Positions 1 to 6,316 of a stretch of DNA of 8,020 nt are shown piece after piece. Source of the stretch: JANRLJ01 sp033762735 (GTDB taxonomy: Bacteria; Chloroflexota; Anaerolineae; Aggregatilineales; Phototrophicaceae). Where the stretch lies: positions 1-8,020 of the forward strand of contig JANRLJ010000254.1 of assembly GCA_033762735.1 (NCBI GenBank). The letters run 5' to 3'. Position numbers and translations under genes: made by a program. Under the pieces are notes generated by a model. The model was given only the letters and a program-made list of their open reading frames with translations. It ran no database searches and was not told the origin of the DNA. Position 1 is the first letter of the stretch; each line of letters opens with the position of its first letter.

Positions 1-300
1 CGTTCCGCGAAAGGACTCGTTGAACCATTCCCCCGCGTCGAGCGCTTTCAACTGTGCCAGGGTCATCCCCGTCACATACCCTGTGCCGCTGGTCGTCTTA
101 TCAACCGTGAAATCGTGGACGATGACCGGATGCCCGTCGGCAGATCGATGTACATCCAGTTCGATTCCGTCCGCGCCCTGTTCGGCAGCGAGTTCAAAGG
201 CGGGCAGCGTATTCATGGGCGCATAAGCACTCGCGCCACGATGCCCGAAAACAAGCATTCGTCCCTGGTTCAGCGCGTCAAGCAGTGATTGTGAGGCCAA
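1..300 (-). CDS. Glycerophosphodiester phosphodiesterase, N-terminal part (runs off window)
   Basis: GDPD-family enzyme that hydrolyses glycerophosphodiesters to glycerol-3-phosphate and an alcohol. The first 100 residues are visible and the rest lies beyond base 1. H20 (in GHRGAS), E47 and D49 (in GIELDVH) and H62 (in VIVHDFTVD) have the spacing 27-2-13 of the catalytic and metal-binding residues in known GDPDs. The family's PENT motif reads P28-M-N-T here. No signal peptide is seen, so it is probably cytoplasmic. The chosen start is TTG at 298-300, with GGTGA seven bases upstream and only two bases after the Rieske stop, which suggests translational coupling. ATG at 256-258 is an alternative start that still keeps the HRG motif. 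It is the last visible gene of the suf transcript and has no obvious link to Fe-S chemistry. Family assignment is secure; substrate is unknown. Confidence 0.85.
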   Translation of the reverse strand, partial: MASQSLLDALNQGRMLVFGHRGASAYAPMNTLPAFELAAEQGADGIELDVHRSADGHPVIVHDFTVDKTTSGTGYVTGMTLAQLKALDAGEWFNESFRGT

Positions 301-302
301 TG

Positions 303-632
303 CTATTTCACCCGCATGACAGGCGCAACCTGAATCGCATCACCTTCGACGCGCACCCGGTAGACCGGTACATCCACCAGCGCAGGTGGAGAGAGTACCT
401 TACCAGTGCGAATGTCGAACTGTGCCCCGTGTCGCGGACATTCGATGGAATATTCGTGCAGATTGCCTTCTGCCAGGGGGCCGTCATCATGGGTACAGAC
501 ATCGGCAATGGCGTAGAACTGCCCATCCACGTTAAACACCGCCACCCATTTACGGTTGACTTCCACCACCAGCCTCTCGCCCGGCTGAAGCTCATCTGTT
601 GTAGCGACTGTGATAAATTCGCTCATCGTCAT
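303..632 (-). CDS. Rieske [2Fe-2S] ferredoxin-like protein of the suf operon
   Basis: Small soluble Rieske protein of 109 residues, like the NirD or ring-dioxygenase ferredoxin subunits that often sit in suf operons. The cluster ligands are visible as C46-T-H48 and C65-P-R-H68, with the CTHDDGPLAEG and ECPRHGAQFD contexts typical of the family. It is a single domain with no membrane segment or twin-arginine signal, so it is a cytoplasmic electron carrier rather than a bc1-type Rieske subunit. It lies 58 bases after sufD, separated by a terminator-like hairpin, and ends two bases before the phosphodiesterase start. Its role in the suf operon is inferred: it may supply electrons for cluster assembly or be a client. 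There are two in-frame starts, ATG at 630-632 and ATG at 624-626. Neither has a strong ribosome binding site; the second has a GGA about nine bases upstream. Confidence 0.93.
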   Translation of the reverse strand: MTMSEFITVATTDELQPGERLVVEVNRKWVAVFNVDGQFYAIADVCTHDDGPLAEGNLHEYSIECPRHGAQFDIRTGKVLSPPALVDVPVYRVRVEGDAIQVAPVMRVK

Positions 633-650
633 TTTCCGAATGATCCAATA

Positions 651-680
651 GAAAAAGAGGTGAATAACCCCGTATTCACC
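651..680 (-). terminator. Terminator-like hairpin between sufD and Rieske gene
   Basis: Read on the minus strand, an 8-bp perfect stem (GGTGAATA / TATTCACC, 673-680 and 659-666) with a six-base loop is followed by TCTTTTTC. The stem has only three G-C pairs, so it is more likely a leaky terminator or attenuator that lowers expression of the Rieske and phosphodiesterase genes than a full stop. It begins 10 bases beyond the sufD stop codon. Confidence 0.5.
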
Positions 681-690
681 CCGTCGTATT

Positions 691-2028
691 TTAGCTCAGA
701 ATTTTCGCTTCGATGGCTTTCTTCAGCCGATCCCGCACCCGTTCGAAGGGCACCCGCTGGAGCAGTTCATCAAAGAAGCCGTCAATGACCATCAACTGCG
801 CTTCGGCGCGGGGAATCCCCCGGCTCATGAGATAGTAGATGGGTTCATCTTCCAGCGTCCCGAAGGTCGCTGCGTGGGAACACTTCACGTCGTCGGCTTC
901 GATTTCAAGCCCCGGAATGCCGTCCATCCGCGCATCGTCGCTCAGCAGCAGATTGCGGCAGGCCTGATAACCGTCGATCTTCTGCATCTTCGGCAGCGAC
1001 TTAATCATCCCCTGCCAGACGGTGCGGGCGACATCTTTTGCCGCCCCCTTGAACAGCAGGTCAGAAATGGTCAGCGGCGCGTTGTGGTTCTGCTGTGTAT
1101 CGAGGTCGAAAAGCTGGTCGCTGTCGGCGAAGAAGAAGCCGGACATACGACCATGTGCGCCCAGACCGTCCAGTTCAAGTTCCAGATAGGCCTTCGTAAG
1201 TGTGCTGCCCATCGTCCCCTGCACCCAGTCCAGCCGACCATCCCGCCCGACGCGCGCCTTCTGATGGCTGAACTCATAAGTCTGGCGGTTCCAGTTTTGC
1301 AGCGCCACATATTGCAGCACAGCATTATCGCCCACCAGCAGTTCGGTCGCGCCGATATAGGACGAATCGGCCTGCCCCGGCGCAGAGGCATACTCCACCT
1401 GAATCGTGGCCTGGGCGCTTTCTTCCAGCACGACCAGCACATGCCCCAGCGTCGCACCGTCGTGCGTGTTGTACATCACCACATGGAACGGTAGTTCCGC
1501 GACAACCCCACGCGGCACATACACAAACACACCGTGTGTCCACAGCGCGGCATGGAGCGCGGCGAACTTGCCCGCCGTCGGCAGCACGGCTTTGGTCATC
1601 AGGTTCGGGCGGACGAGCGCTTCATGTTCCTTGCAGGCTGTCAGGAGATCGGTGAAGATCACGCCCTTTGCCTTGAGCGAGTCGGCCACTTCATAGTTGA
1701 CCAGCTTGCCATCGACAAAGACCAGTTTGCCGCCTTCGCCCTCGCCCACCAGCGGGTCGAGATTGGCCGCCGGGACATCGCTCATGGCAGCCCCGTTGGG
1801 CGAAATCAGCTTCGACGCTTCATCCCAGCGGATACGGCGGTAGTCGGTGCGCCGCCAGTCTTCATCCTTCTGGGTGGGCATCGGCAGGTCTTCATAAATT
1901 TCCCAGGACGCTTCACGGCTTTCGCGCAGCCAAAGCGGTTCGTTGTTGGCGTCGCTGTGCGCATGAACGTCCGCCAGGGTATAGCTTGGCGTAGCAGCGC
2001 CGGACGTGCGCCGTCTTACTGCAACCAC
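691..2028 (-). CDS. sufD: Fe-S cluster assembly scaffold protein SufD
   Basis: SufD, 445 residues, partner of SufB in the SufBC2D scaffold that assembles Fe-S clusters in the cytoplasm. The N-terminal helical part (about 30-75, with EDWRRTDYR) precedes the beta-helix core. The C-terminal SufB/SufD signature spans about 357-405. C383 and H385 (DVKCSHAATFG) match the Cys-x-His of E. coli SufD, whose His is needed for cluster building. ADDVKCSH and YYLMSRGI are family hallmarks. The start is GTG at 2026-2028, supported by AAGGAG nine bases upstream; no ATG gives a better start. It lies 98 bases after sufB and is the third gene of the transcript. The stretch 271-279 (GTMGSTLTK) is the paralogue of the SufB site that carries the intein, but here it is uninterrupted. 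Length is normal for the family. Confidence 0.96.
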   Translation of the reverse strand: MVAVRRRTSGAATPSYTLADVHAHSDANNEPLWLRESREASWEIYEDLPMPTQKDEDWRRTDYRRIRWDEASKLISPNGAAMSDVPAANLDPLVGEGEGGKLVFVDGKLVNYEVADSLKAKGVIFTDLLTACKEHEALVRPNLMTKAVLPTAGKFAALHAALWTHGVFVYVPRGVVAELPFHVVMYNTHDGATLGHVLVVLEESAQATIQVEYASAPGQADSSYIGATELLVGDNAVLQYVALQNWNRQTYEFSHQKARVGRDGRLDWVQGTMGSTLTKAYLELELDGLGAHGRMSGFFFADSDQLFDLDTQQNHNAPLTISDLLFKGAAKDVARTVWQGMIKSLPKMQKIDGYQACRNLLLSDDARMDGIPGLEIEADDVKCSHAATFGTLEDEPIYYLMSRGIPRAEAQLMVIDGFFDELLQRVPFERVRDRLKKAIEAKILS

Positions 2029-2037
2029 AGTGCGTTT

Positions 2038-2043
2038 CTCCTT
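2038..2043 (-). promoter_or_regulatory. Ribosome binding site of sufD
   Basis: AAGGAG on the minus strand, nine bases before the GTG at 2026-2028. It decides the start codon of sufD, since no ATG is suitably placed. Confidence 0.8.
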
Positions 2044-2054
2044 TTCATGATGAA

Positions 2055-2082
2055 CATAGAGGCACGGTCACGTGCCCCTATG
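2055..2082 (-). promoter_or_regulatory. Long hairpin in the sufB-sufD gap
   Basis: As minus-strand RNA this is a 12-bp stem: CAUAG, then a G-U wobble, then GGCACG paired with CGUGCC, closed by a UGAC tetraloop. It starts 45 bases beyond the sufB stop and ends 12 bases before the sufD ribosome binding site. No U-run follows (the next bases are TTCATCATG), so it is not a standard intrinsic terminator. It could be an RNA processing or stability element that sets the sufB:sufD ratio; that role is inference. Confidence 0.55.
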
Positions 2083-2126
2083 CTGGATTGTGTTTGCTTC
2101 GTTCAGGAAGTCAGGGTATGGTCAGC

Positions 2127-4793
2127 TTAGCCGATGGAGCCTTCAAGCTGAATCTGGATCAGGCGGTTGAGTTCCATCGCGTATTCCATCGGCAGTTCCT
2201 TCACCAGCGGCTCGATAAAGCCGTTGACGACCATCGCGTTGGCTTCGTCCTCGCTCAGCCCCCGGCTCATAAGGTAAAAGAGCTGGTCTTCGCCCACGCG
2301 GCTGACCGAGGCTTCATGCCCCATCGTCACGCGCTTGGCATCGACTTCGATGGTCGGGTAGGTATCCGAACGGCTGCGGTCATCCAACAGCAGCGCATCG
2401 CAGACGACGTTGCTTTTGGCGTTGTCCGCGCCTTCCACGATCTTGAGCAGACCGCGATAGCTGGCGCGACCGCCGTCCTTGCTGATCGACTTGCTGATGA
2501 TCTGGCTAGTCGTATTCGGCGCAAGGTGCGTAATCTTCGCGCCCGCGTCCTGATGCTGCCCATGTCCGGCAAAGGCAATCGAGAGCACCTCGCCATGTGC
2601 GCCTTCCCCGGCCAGAATCACCGCGGGATACTTCATGGTGAGCTTGGAGTTATGAACAATGAAGCCCTGCGAGACAAAATTACCCGTATCTTCGACTTCA
2701 ATGTCCCACGTCGGCACCAGTTCGGTTGAAGGTTCCGACACTGTAACCGGGACGATTTCGACCTCATCGCTCAATTCGATCTGCGAACGTCCTACTAAAC
2801 GCTTTGCTTCCCATTGAGCAGCGGGTTGCCGCTGTGCCCTTTCACGCATCGAGGGGCTAACATGAGCATAAATGCGCTCATCCAAAGCAAAGCTGAGACG
2901 GTAAGCCCCATGTGCTATGCAAGTCACACCCATAATTGTGACTTCTTTGGGTTCACTGAATTCGGCGTAGAGACGAGGCGTGATACCGAGTGATACCACT
3001 AACCCCGCAACATCTTCCAGCAGCGCCTTGTTCACCGATTTCAGATGGAAGCGACGGGCTGCAACAGAACCATCAGCGTCAAGGTAGCCTGCAATAAATG
3101 CGACGCGCTGTACTTCTGGCAGTGAAAAGACCCACGCTGGAACACGTTTGTTCGCAGCTTTACCAACAAACCCATTGATCTGAAAGAACTCGGTCAGTTC
3201 CTTGCTGTTCCAGCCCAGATGATGCCCATCAGCCCGTTCCGTCGGCTCGGCATCAATCAATGCCGTCATGGTATCAACTAGCCGGCCACGTGCACGATCT
3301 TCACGAGGCGTAGAAAAACCAACCTCAGCGTAACGGATTACGCCTTCGGTTTTTCCCTGTGCTATCTCGATGTTGCCATCGCCTACCCAATAGCCAAACA
3401 ACCACATCAGATCAGTCGTCGTGTATTCAGGCAGCGTCATCTTTGAACGACGAGTACGAGTCATCGTCAGTCCATCTGAATACTGATTGGATGACTCAAA
3501 AGTCGTTACGAGGCTTGGCACTTGCAGTTGGTACGGCGCTCCGTAATCAAGAGATTTACGCGGAACAATGGCCTTTGTGAGATGATCCGCACGGACATAC
3601 CCCAGGTGATAACGTCCCAGCTTCTTAGGAGCATCTGCATCATAAATATATGAGTAGAAGGGATGATTGGCTGTTACATCCAGTTTGCGTTCGCCCGCCG
3701 CAACGGTATGCACTGGCTGATAACCAGAGAAGCGCTTGGCGACCACCGGACGGAAGCACAATTCGCCCGCCTTCTCGTCGTAGGACAGCACCAGATCGCC
3801 TGCTTCCAGTGCCTCAATGTTCTTCAGGCCGTCAGGCGTGGTGACGGTAGAACCTTCCGCGAGGCAACCCAGGTTGCCATCCACCCATTCCATCGTGGCA
3901 TTCTTGTGGGCAACCGCGCGCTTCGTCACAAGGTTATACACGTTATTCGACCAGTTCTGAATCGTGGTGTAGCGGCAGCGTCCACCGTCCTTGACGATGA
4001 TCTCCACTACCGCGCTGTGCAGGCTGTTGCTGCTGTAGGTCGGGGCGGTGCAGCCTTCCACATAATGGACGTAGGCATCTTCATCCACGATGATGAGTGT
4101 GCGCTCGAACTGGCCCATGTTCTGCGTGTTGATGCGGAAATAGGCTTGGAGCGGCATTTCTACCTTCACGCCCTTCGGCACGTAGATGAACGACCCGCCC
4201 GACCAGACGGCCGTGTTCAGCGCGGCGAACTTGTTATCGCCAGAAGGGATTACCGTCCCAAAGTATTCGCGCACCAGGTCGGGATATTCGCGCAGACCGG
4301 AGTCCATGTCGAGAAAGATCACACCTTTGTTTTCCAGATCAGCGCGAAGGTTGTGATAGACCGACTCGGAGTCGTATTGAGCGCTCACGCCCTGGAGATA
4401 CTTCTGTTCGGCTTCGGGGATGCCGAGCTTATCGAACGTGTCCTTGATTTCGGGCGGCACTTCGTCCCAGTTACGCCCCTGGCCGTCGGTGGCTCGGACG
4501 TAGTAGTAAATGTCGTCGTAGTCGATGCCCGCCAGTTCACCGCCCCACTCAGGCGTGGGCTTGCTGAGGAAAATTTCATACGCCTTCAGCCGGATTTCGG
4601 TCATCCATTCCGGCTCGTTCTTCATCTGGCTGATCTGCCGGACGAGTTCAGCCGTCAGCCCCTTCTCGCTTTTAAAGCTGTACTGCACATCGTCGTCATG
4701 AAAGCCATAAGCATCGTCATAAGAGCCGCGCACGTCCTTAAGGGCGGCTTCCTGTTCGGTCAGGCTCTTATCGCTCTCGATAAAGTCAGTCAT
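2127..4793 (-). CDS. sufB: Fe-S cluster assembly scaffold SufB, interrupted by an in-frame intein
   Basis: SufB precursor of 888 residues, numbered from the ATG at 4791-4793. Residues 1-309 and 716-888 are SufB, and 310-715 are an intein. The spliced protein has 482 residues, the usual length. SufB is the main scaffold of the SufBC2D complex. C798 (VVCDALLLDD) matches the conserved E. coli Cys405 region, and H826-E827 (MGHEASVSRVGEDQ) is the matching conserved motif. Other SufB hallmarks are NKFAALNTAVWSGGSFIYVP and HKNATMEWVDGNLG. The precursor should be inactive because the insertion splits the beta-helix core. ATG 4793 is preferred because AAGGGA lies nine bases upstream. A TTG at 4809-4811 would add six residues, but its reading frame contains that ribosome binding site. 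sufC ends 58 bases upstream and sufD starts 98 bases downstream. Confidence 0.97.
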   Translation of the reverse strand: MTDFIESDKSLTEQEAALKDVRGSYDDAYGFHDDDVQYSFKSEKGLTAELVRQISQMKNEPEWMTEIRLKAYEIFLSKPTPEWGGELAGIDYDDIYYYVRATDGQGRNWDEVPPEIKDTFDKLGIPEAEQKYLQGVSAQYDSESVYHNLRADLENKGVIFLDMDSGLREYPDLVREYFGTVIPSGDNKFAALNTAVWSGGSFIYVPKGVKVEMPLQAYFRINTQNMGQFERTLIIVDEDAYVHYVEGCTAPTYSSNSLHSAVVEIIVKDGGRCRYTTIQNWSNNVYNLVTKRAVAHKNATMEWVDGNLGCLAEGSTVTTPDGLKNIEALEAGDLVLSYDEKAGELCFRPVVAKRFSGYQPVHTVAAGERKLDVTANHPFYSYIYDADAPKKLGRYHLGYVRADHLTKAIVPRKSLDYGAPYQLQVPSLVTTFESSNQYSDGLTMTRTRRSKMTLPEYTTTDLMWLFGYWVGDGNIEIAQGKTEGVIRYAEVGFSTPREDRARGRLVDTMTALIDAEPTERADGHHLGWNSKELTEFFQINGFVGKAANKRVPAWVFSLPEVQRVAFIAGYLDADGSVAARRFHLKSVNKALLEDVAGLVVSLGITPRLYAEFSEPKEVTIMGVTCIAHGAYRLSFALDERIYAHVSPSMRERAQRQPAAQWEAKRLVGRSQIELSDEVEIVPVTVSEPSTELVPTWDIEVEDTGNFVSQGFIVHNSKLTMKYPAVILAGEGAHGEVLSIAFAGHGQHQDAGAKITHLAPNTTSQIISKSISKDGGRASYRGLLKIVEGADNAKSNVVCDALLLDDRSRSDTYPTIEVDAKRVTMGHEASVSRVGEDQLFYLMSRGLSEDEANAMVVNGFIEPLVKELPMEYAMELNRLIQIQLEGSIG
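2649..3866 (-). mobile_element. SufB intein with LAGLIDADG homing endonuclease (406 aa)
   Basis: Protein-splicing element inside SufB. The N-terminal splice junction is DGNLG / C310 (block A, CLAEGSTVTTPDG). Block B has T374-A-N-H377 (DVTANHPF). The C-terminal block F is about 695-710 (WDIEVEDTGNFVSQG). Block G is FIVH714-N715, with Ser716 as the +1 nucleophile. All residues of a class 1 splicing mechanism are therefore present. The endonuclease has two dodecapeptide motifs: LFGYWVGDG (acidic residue D472) and FIAGYLDADG (D574). Between them lies a block D-like KRVPAWVFSLP, and an LGITPRLY block H-like stretch follows. Both acidic residues are intact, so splicing and homing could both be active. 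The endonuclease core (about 2760-3660) has lower GC than the flanking splicing segments and exteins. In mycobacteria a SufB intein has been linked to redox-sensitive splicing; whether that applies here is unknown. Confidence 0.97.
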
Positions 4794-4802
4794 TTGCTGC
4801 GT

Positions 4803-4808
4803 TCCCTT
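4803..4808 (-). promoter_or_regulatory. Ribosome binding site of sufB
   Basis: AAGGGA on the minus strand, nine bases before ATG 4791-4793. It falls within the first codons that would follow the upstream TTG at 4809-4811, so the ATG is the better start. Confidence 0.75.
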
Positions 4809-4851
4809 CAATCGTTACGATAAATCAGGTCAGCGGTGGTGATTAACACAC

Positions 4852-5634
4852 TCAGCGAGCCAGTGCGCCGTACTTTTCGCGCACCCAGTCATAGCCGGTT
4901 TCTTCCAGACGCAGCGCCAGATCAGGCCCGCCCTCTTCGACGATCAGACCCTGGAACATGATGTGGACGAACTGCGGCTTGATGTAGTTCAGAATGCGCT
5001 GATAGTGGGTGATAACGAGAACGCCAAGATCAGGCCCGCGCAGGGTACTCACGCCTTCGGCCACCACACGCAGCGCGTCGATGTCCAGCCCGGAGTCGGT
5101 TTCATCGAGTACCGCTATCATCGGTTCCAGCACGGCCATCTGGAGGATTTCGGCGCGCTTCTTTTCGCCACCGCTAAAGCCCTCGTTCAGGTAGCGCCCG
5201 GCGAAGCTGTGATCCATCTTGAGCATATCCATCTTGTTGCGCATCAGCTTGCGGAAATCGGGGATGGAGATGCCCTTGCTTTCGGGGTCAACCGCCTTCA
5301 TGCGAGCGTTGATGGCATGGCGGAGGAAGTTCGCCAGCGTCACACCGGGGATGGCAACCGGATACTGGAACGCCAGAAACAGACCCGCGCGGCTGCGCTC
5401 ATCGGGTTCCATTTCGAGAACGCTCTGGCCGTCGAGCAGAATTTCACCATCAGTCACTTCATAAGCAGGGTTGCCCAGCAGGACGTTCGCCAGCGTACTC
5501 TTGCCGCTGCCGTTCGGCCCCATCAGCGCGTGGACTTCACCCTGGCGGATCGTCAGGTTCACACCGCGCAGGATTTCATTCTCCTGCCCTTCCACGCGGG
5601 CATGGAGATTACGAATTTCCAGTGTTGCTCCCAT
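4852..5634 (-). CDS. sufC: Fe-S cluster assembly ATPase SufC
   Basis: SufC, 260 residues, the ABC-type ATPase subunit of the cytoplasmic SufBC2D complex. It drives structural change in SufB-SufD during cluster assembly and has no membrane partner. Walker A is GPNGSGKST (39-47), the Q-loop is Q90 (LAFQYPVAIPG), and the signature is FSGGEKKR (153-160). Walker B ends in D177-E178 (IAVLDETDSGLD), and the H-loop is H210 (VITHYQR). The YPVAIPGV and GFSGGEKKR forms separate SufC from transporter ATPases. The start is ATG 5632-5634 with a strong AGGAGG at 5646-5651, eleven bases upstream. It is the first gene of the suf operon, downstream of the promoter at 5718-5746. All catalytic motifs are intact. 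Confidence 0.97.
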   Translation of the reverse strand: MGATLEIRNLHARVEGQENEILRGVNLTIRQGEVHALMGPNGSGKSTLANVLLGNPAYEVTDGEILLDGQSVLEMEPDERSRAGLFLAFQYPVAIPGVTLANFLRHAINARMKAVDPESKGISIPDFRKLMRNKMDMLKMDHSFAGRYLNEGFSGGEKKRAEILQMAVLEPMIAVLDETDSGLDIDALRVVAEGVSTLRGPDLGVLVITHYQRILNYIKPQFVHIMFQGLIVEEGGPDLALRLEETGYDWVREKYGALAR

Positions 5635-5666
5635 TGGGGGAACTGCCTCCTCGGTTCAATTGATGT

Positions 5667-5700
5667 AGTTTAACGGGTGTTAACTTTGATGAGTGAACAC
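5667..5700 (-). promoter_or_regulatory. Overlapping inverted repeats in the suf leader (candidate operator or RNA switch)
   Basis: Two dyads share one arm. On the plus strand AGTTTAAC (5667-5674) faces GTTAACT (5679-5685) across GGGT, with one bulged T. GTGTTAAC (5677-5684) faces GTGAACAC (5693-5700) across eight bases, with 7 of 8 positions pairing. They lie about 11-45 bases downstream of the predicted suf start site, where a repressor would block the polymerase. In RNA the two hairpins would be mutually exclusive. No known SufR or IscR consensus was recognised. Function is inferred. Confidence 0.4.
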
Positions 5701-5717
5701 GGGTTAGAATTGGCAAA

Positions 5718-5746
5718 AGTATAGCAGTCGGGTAATCGAGTGTCAA
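5718..5746 (-). promoter_or_regulatory. Sigma70-type promoter of the suf operon
   Basis: Minus strand: TTGACA (5741-5746), a 17-base spacer and TATACT (5718-5723). TGC directly before the -10 gives an extended -10. The predicted start is near 5711, giving a leader of about 77 bases before sufC. This is one of the closest matches to consensus in the window, implying high intrinsic strength. Confidence 0.8.
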
Positions 5747-5861
5747 TATTTATGACGTCTATCAGCAAAATTCTACTGAGATCAATTGTACTCCTGCAAC
5801 ATTAGAATCGGGGTAGAAATGGGGTCTTTCGGCATGATTTTTCAGACGCTCATCTTTAAAA

Positions 5862-5890
5862 TTGACCCGCTTTTCAGGGTGTGTTAGTAT
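5862..5890 (+). promoter_or_regulatory. Sigma70-type promoter of the DUF59 gene
   Basis: TTGACC (5862-5867), a 17-base spacer and TAGTAT (5885-5890). The predicted start is near 5897, giving a leader of about 37 bases. It diverges from the suf promoter, with about 115 bases between the two -35 boxes. A TTG inside the -35 box opens the same reading frame but is not a plausible start. Confidence 0.7.
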
Positions 5891-5933
5891 GTGGGCATCG
5901 AGTCGAACGCATCAGGAGACAGAGGACTGCTGC

Positions 5934-6242
5934 ATGACCGCAGACATCCAGAGCAAAGAAGAAGGCCTGCGCGAAGCGTTGCGCCAGGTCATTGACCCCG
6001 AAATTGGCATGAACGTGATCGAACTGGGGCTGATCCGCTATCTTGATTTGCAGGAAGATCGCGCCCATATCACCATGATTATGACCACGCCCTTCTGCCC
6101 CTATGCCCCGCAGCTTTTGGAGCAGACGCGCCGCACTGCACAGCAGCATCTCGGCGTCCCCACCACCATCGAGATGGGGCTGGAAATGTGGGATCCCAGC
6201 ATGATGGAAGACGGTGCAGCCGACGACTGGGGCCTGTTTTAA
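5934..6242 (+). CDS. DUF59/MIP18-family (SufT-like) Fe-S assembly factor
   Basis: A 102-residue protein of the DUF59 (MIP18/SufT/PaaD-like) family, small cytoplasmic factors used in Fe-S cluster maturation or transfer. D21-P-E (IDPEIGMNVIELGLI) is the N-terminal family signature. MTTPFC55PYAPQL holds the conserved cysteine thought to be important in this family. The acidic C-terminal tail (MEDGAADDWGLF) follows a short helical region. The start is ATG 5934-5936 with GAGGA seven bases upstream. It has its own promoter and terminator, so it is monocistronic and divergent from sufCBD. In other bacteria a DUF59 gene lies within the suf operon, so a shared role with SufBCD is likely. The PaaD subfamily is excluded by context only. 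Family call is firm; the exact role is inferred. Confidence 0.92.
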   Translation: MTADIQSKEEGLREALRQVIDPEIGMNVIELGLIRYLDLQEDRAHITMIMTTPFCPYAPQLLEQTRRTAQQHLGVPTTIEMGLEMWDPSMMEDGAADDWGLF

Positions 6243-6259
6243 ACTCACCCAGCAGAACG

Positions 6260-6295
6260 AACAGAGACAGGATAACCTGTCTCTGTTTTATTTCC
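6260..6295 (+). terminator. Intrinsic terminator of the DUF59 gene
   Basis: A perfect 12-bp stem, AACAGAGACAGG (6260-6271) with CCTGTCTCTGTT (6276-6287), has an ATAA loop and runs into TTTATTT. It lies 17 bases after the stop codon. The minus-strand side lacks a good U-run, so it mainly serves the plus strand but may also limit leftward read-through from the convergent gene. Confidence 0.9.
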
Positions 6296-6316
6296 TCGTT
6301 TGTGCCTTGCCCCATT

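Noticed and set aside
874..2130. Plus-strand open frames opposite sufD (874-1494, 1406-1696, 1534-2130)
   Set aside because: They are antisense to a well-supported gene, with composition typical of frame shadows and no family resemblance.
4794..4811. TTG at 4809-4811 as the sufB start
   Set aside because: The ribosome binding site AAGGGA would lie inside the reading frame, and the ATG at 4791-4793 is nine bases downstream of it.
3663..4823. Open reading frame of 386 codons on the plus strand, antisense to sufB
   Set aside because: It lies wholly opposite a clear SufB coding region, has no recognisable domain and no convincing ribosome binding site. Long antisense frames are common opposite GC-rich genes.
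4963..5673. Open reading frame of 236 codons on the plus strand, antisense to sufC
   Set aside because: It is a shadow of sufC; the sense strand carries all ABC ATPase motifs.
5862..5933. TTG at 5862 as the DUF59 gene start
   Set aside because: It lies in the -35 box of the promoter. The ATG at 5934 has a strong ribosome binding site and matches the family N-terminus.
5874..6248. Minus-strand open frame opposite the DUF59 gene
   Set aside because: The plus strand has promoter, ribosome binding site, family motifs and terminator; the antisense frame has none.
6260..6295. Inverted repeat at 6260-6287 as a mobile-element terminal repeat
   Set aside because: The stem-loop with a T-run directly after a gene is an ordinary intrinsic terminator. 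No partner repeat or transposase is present.
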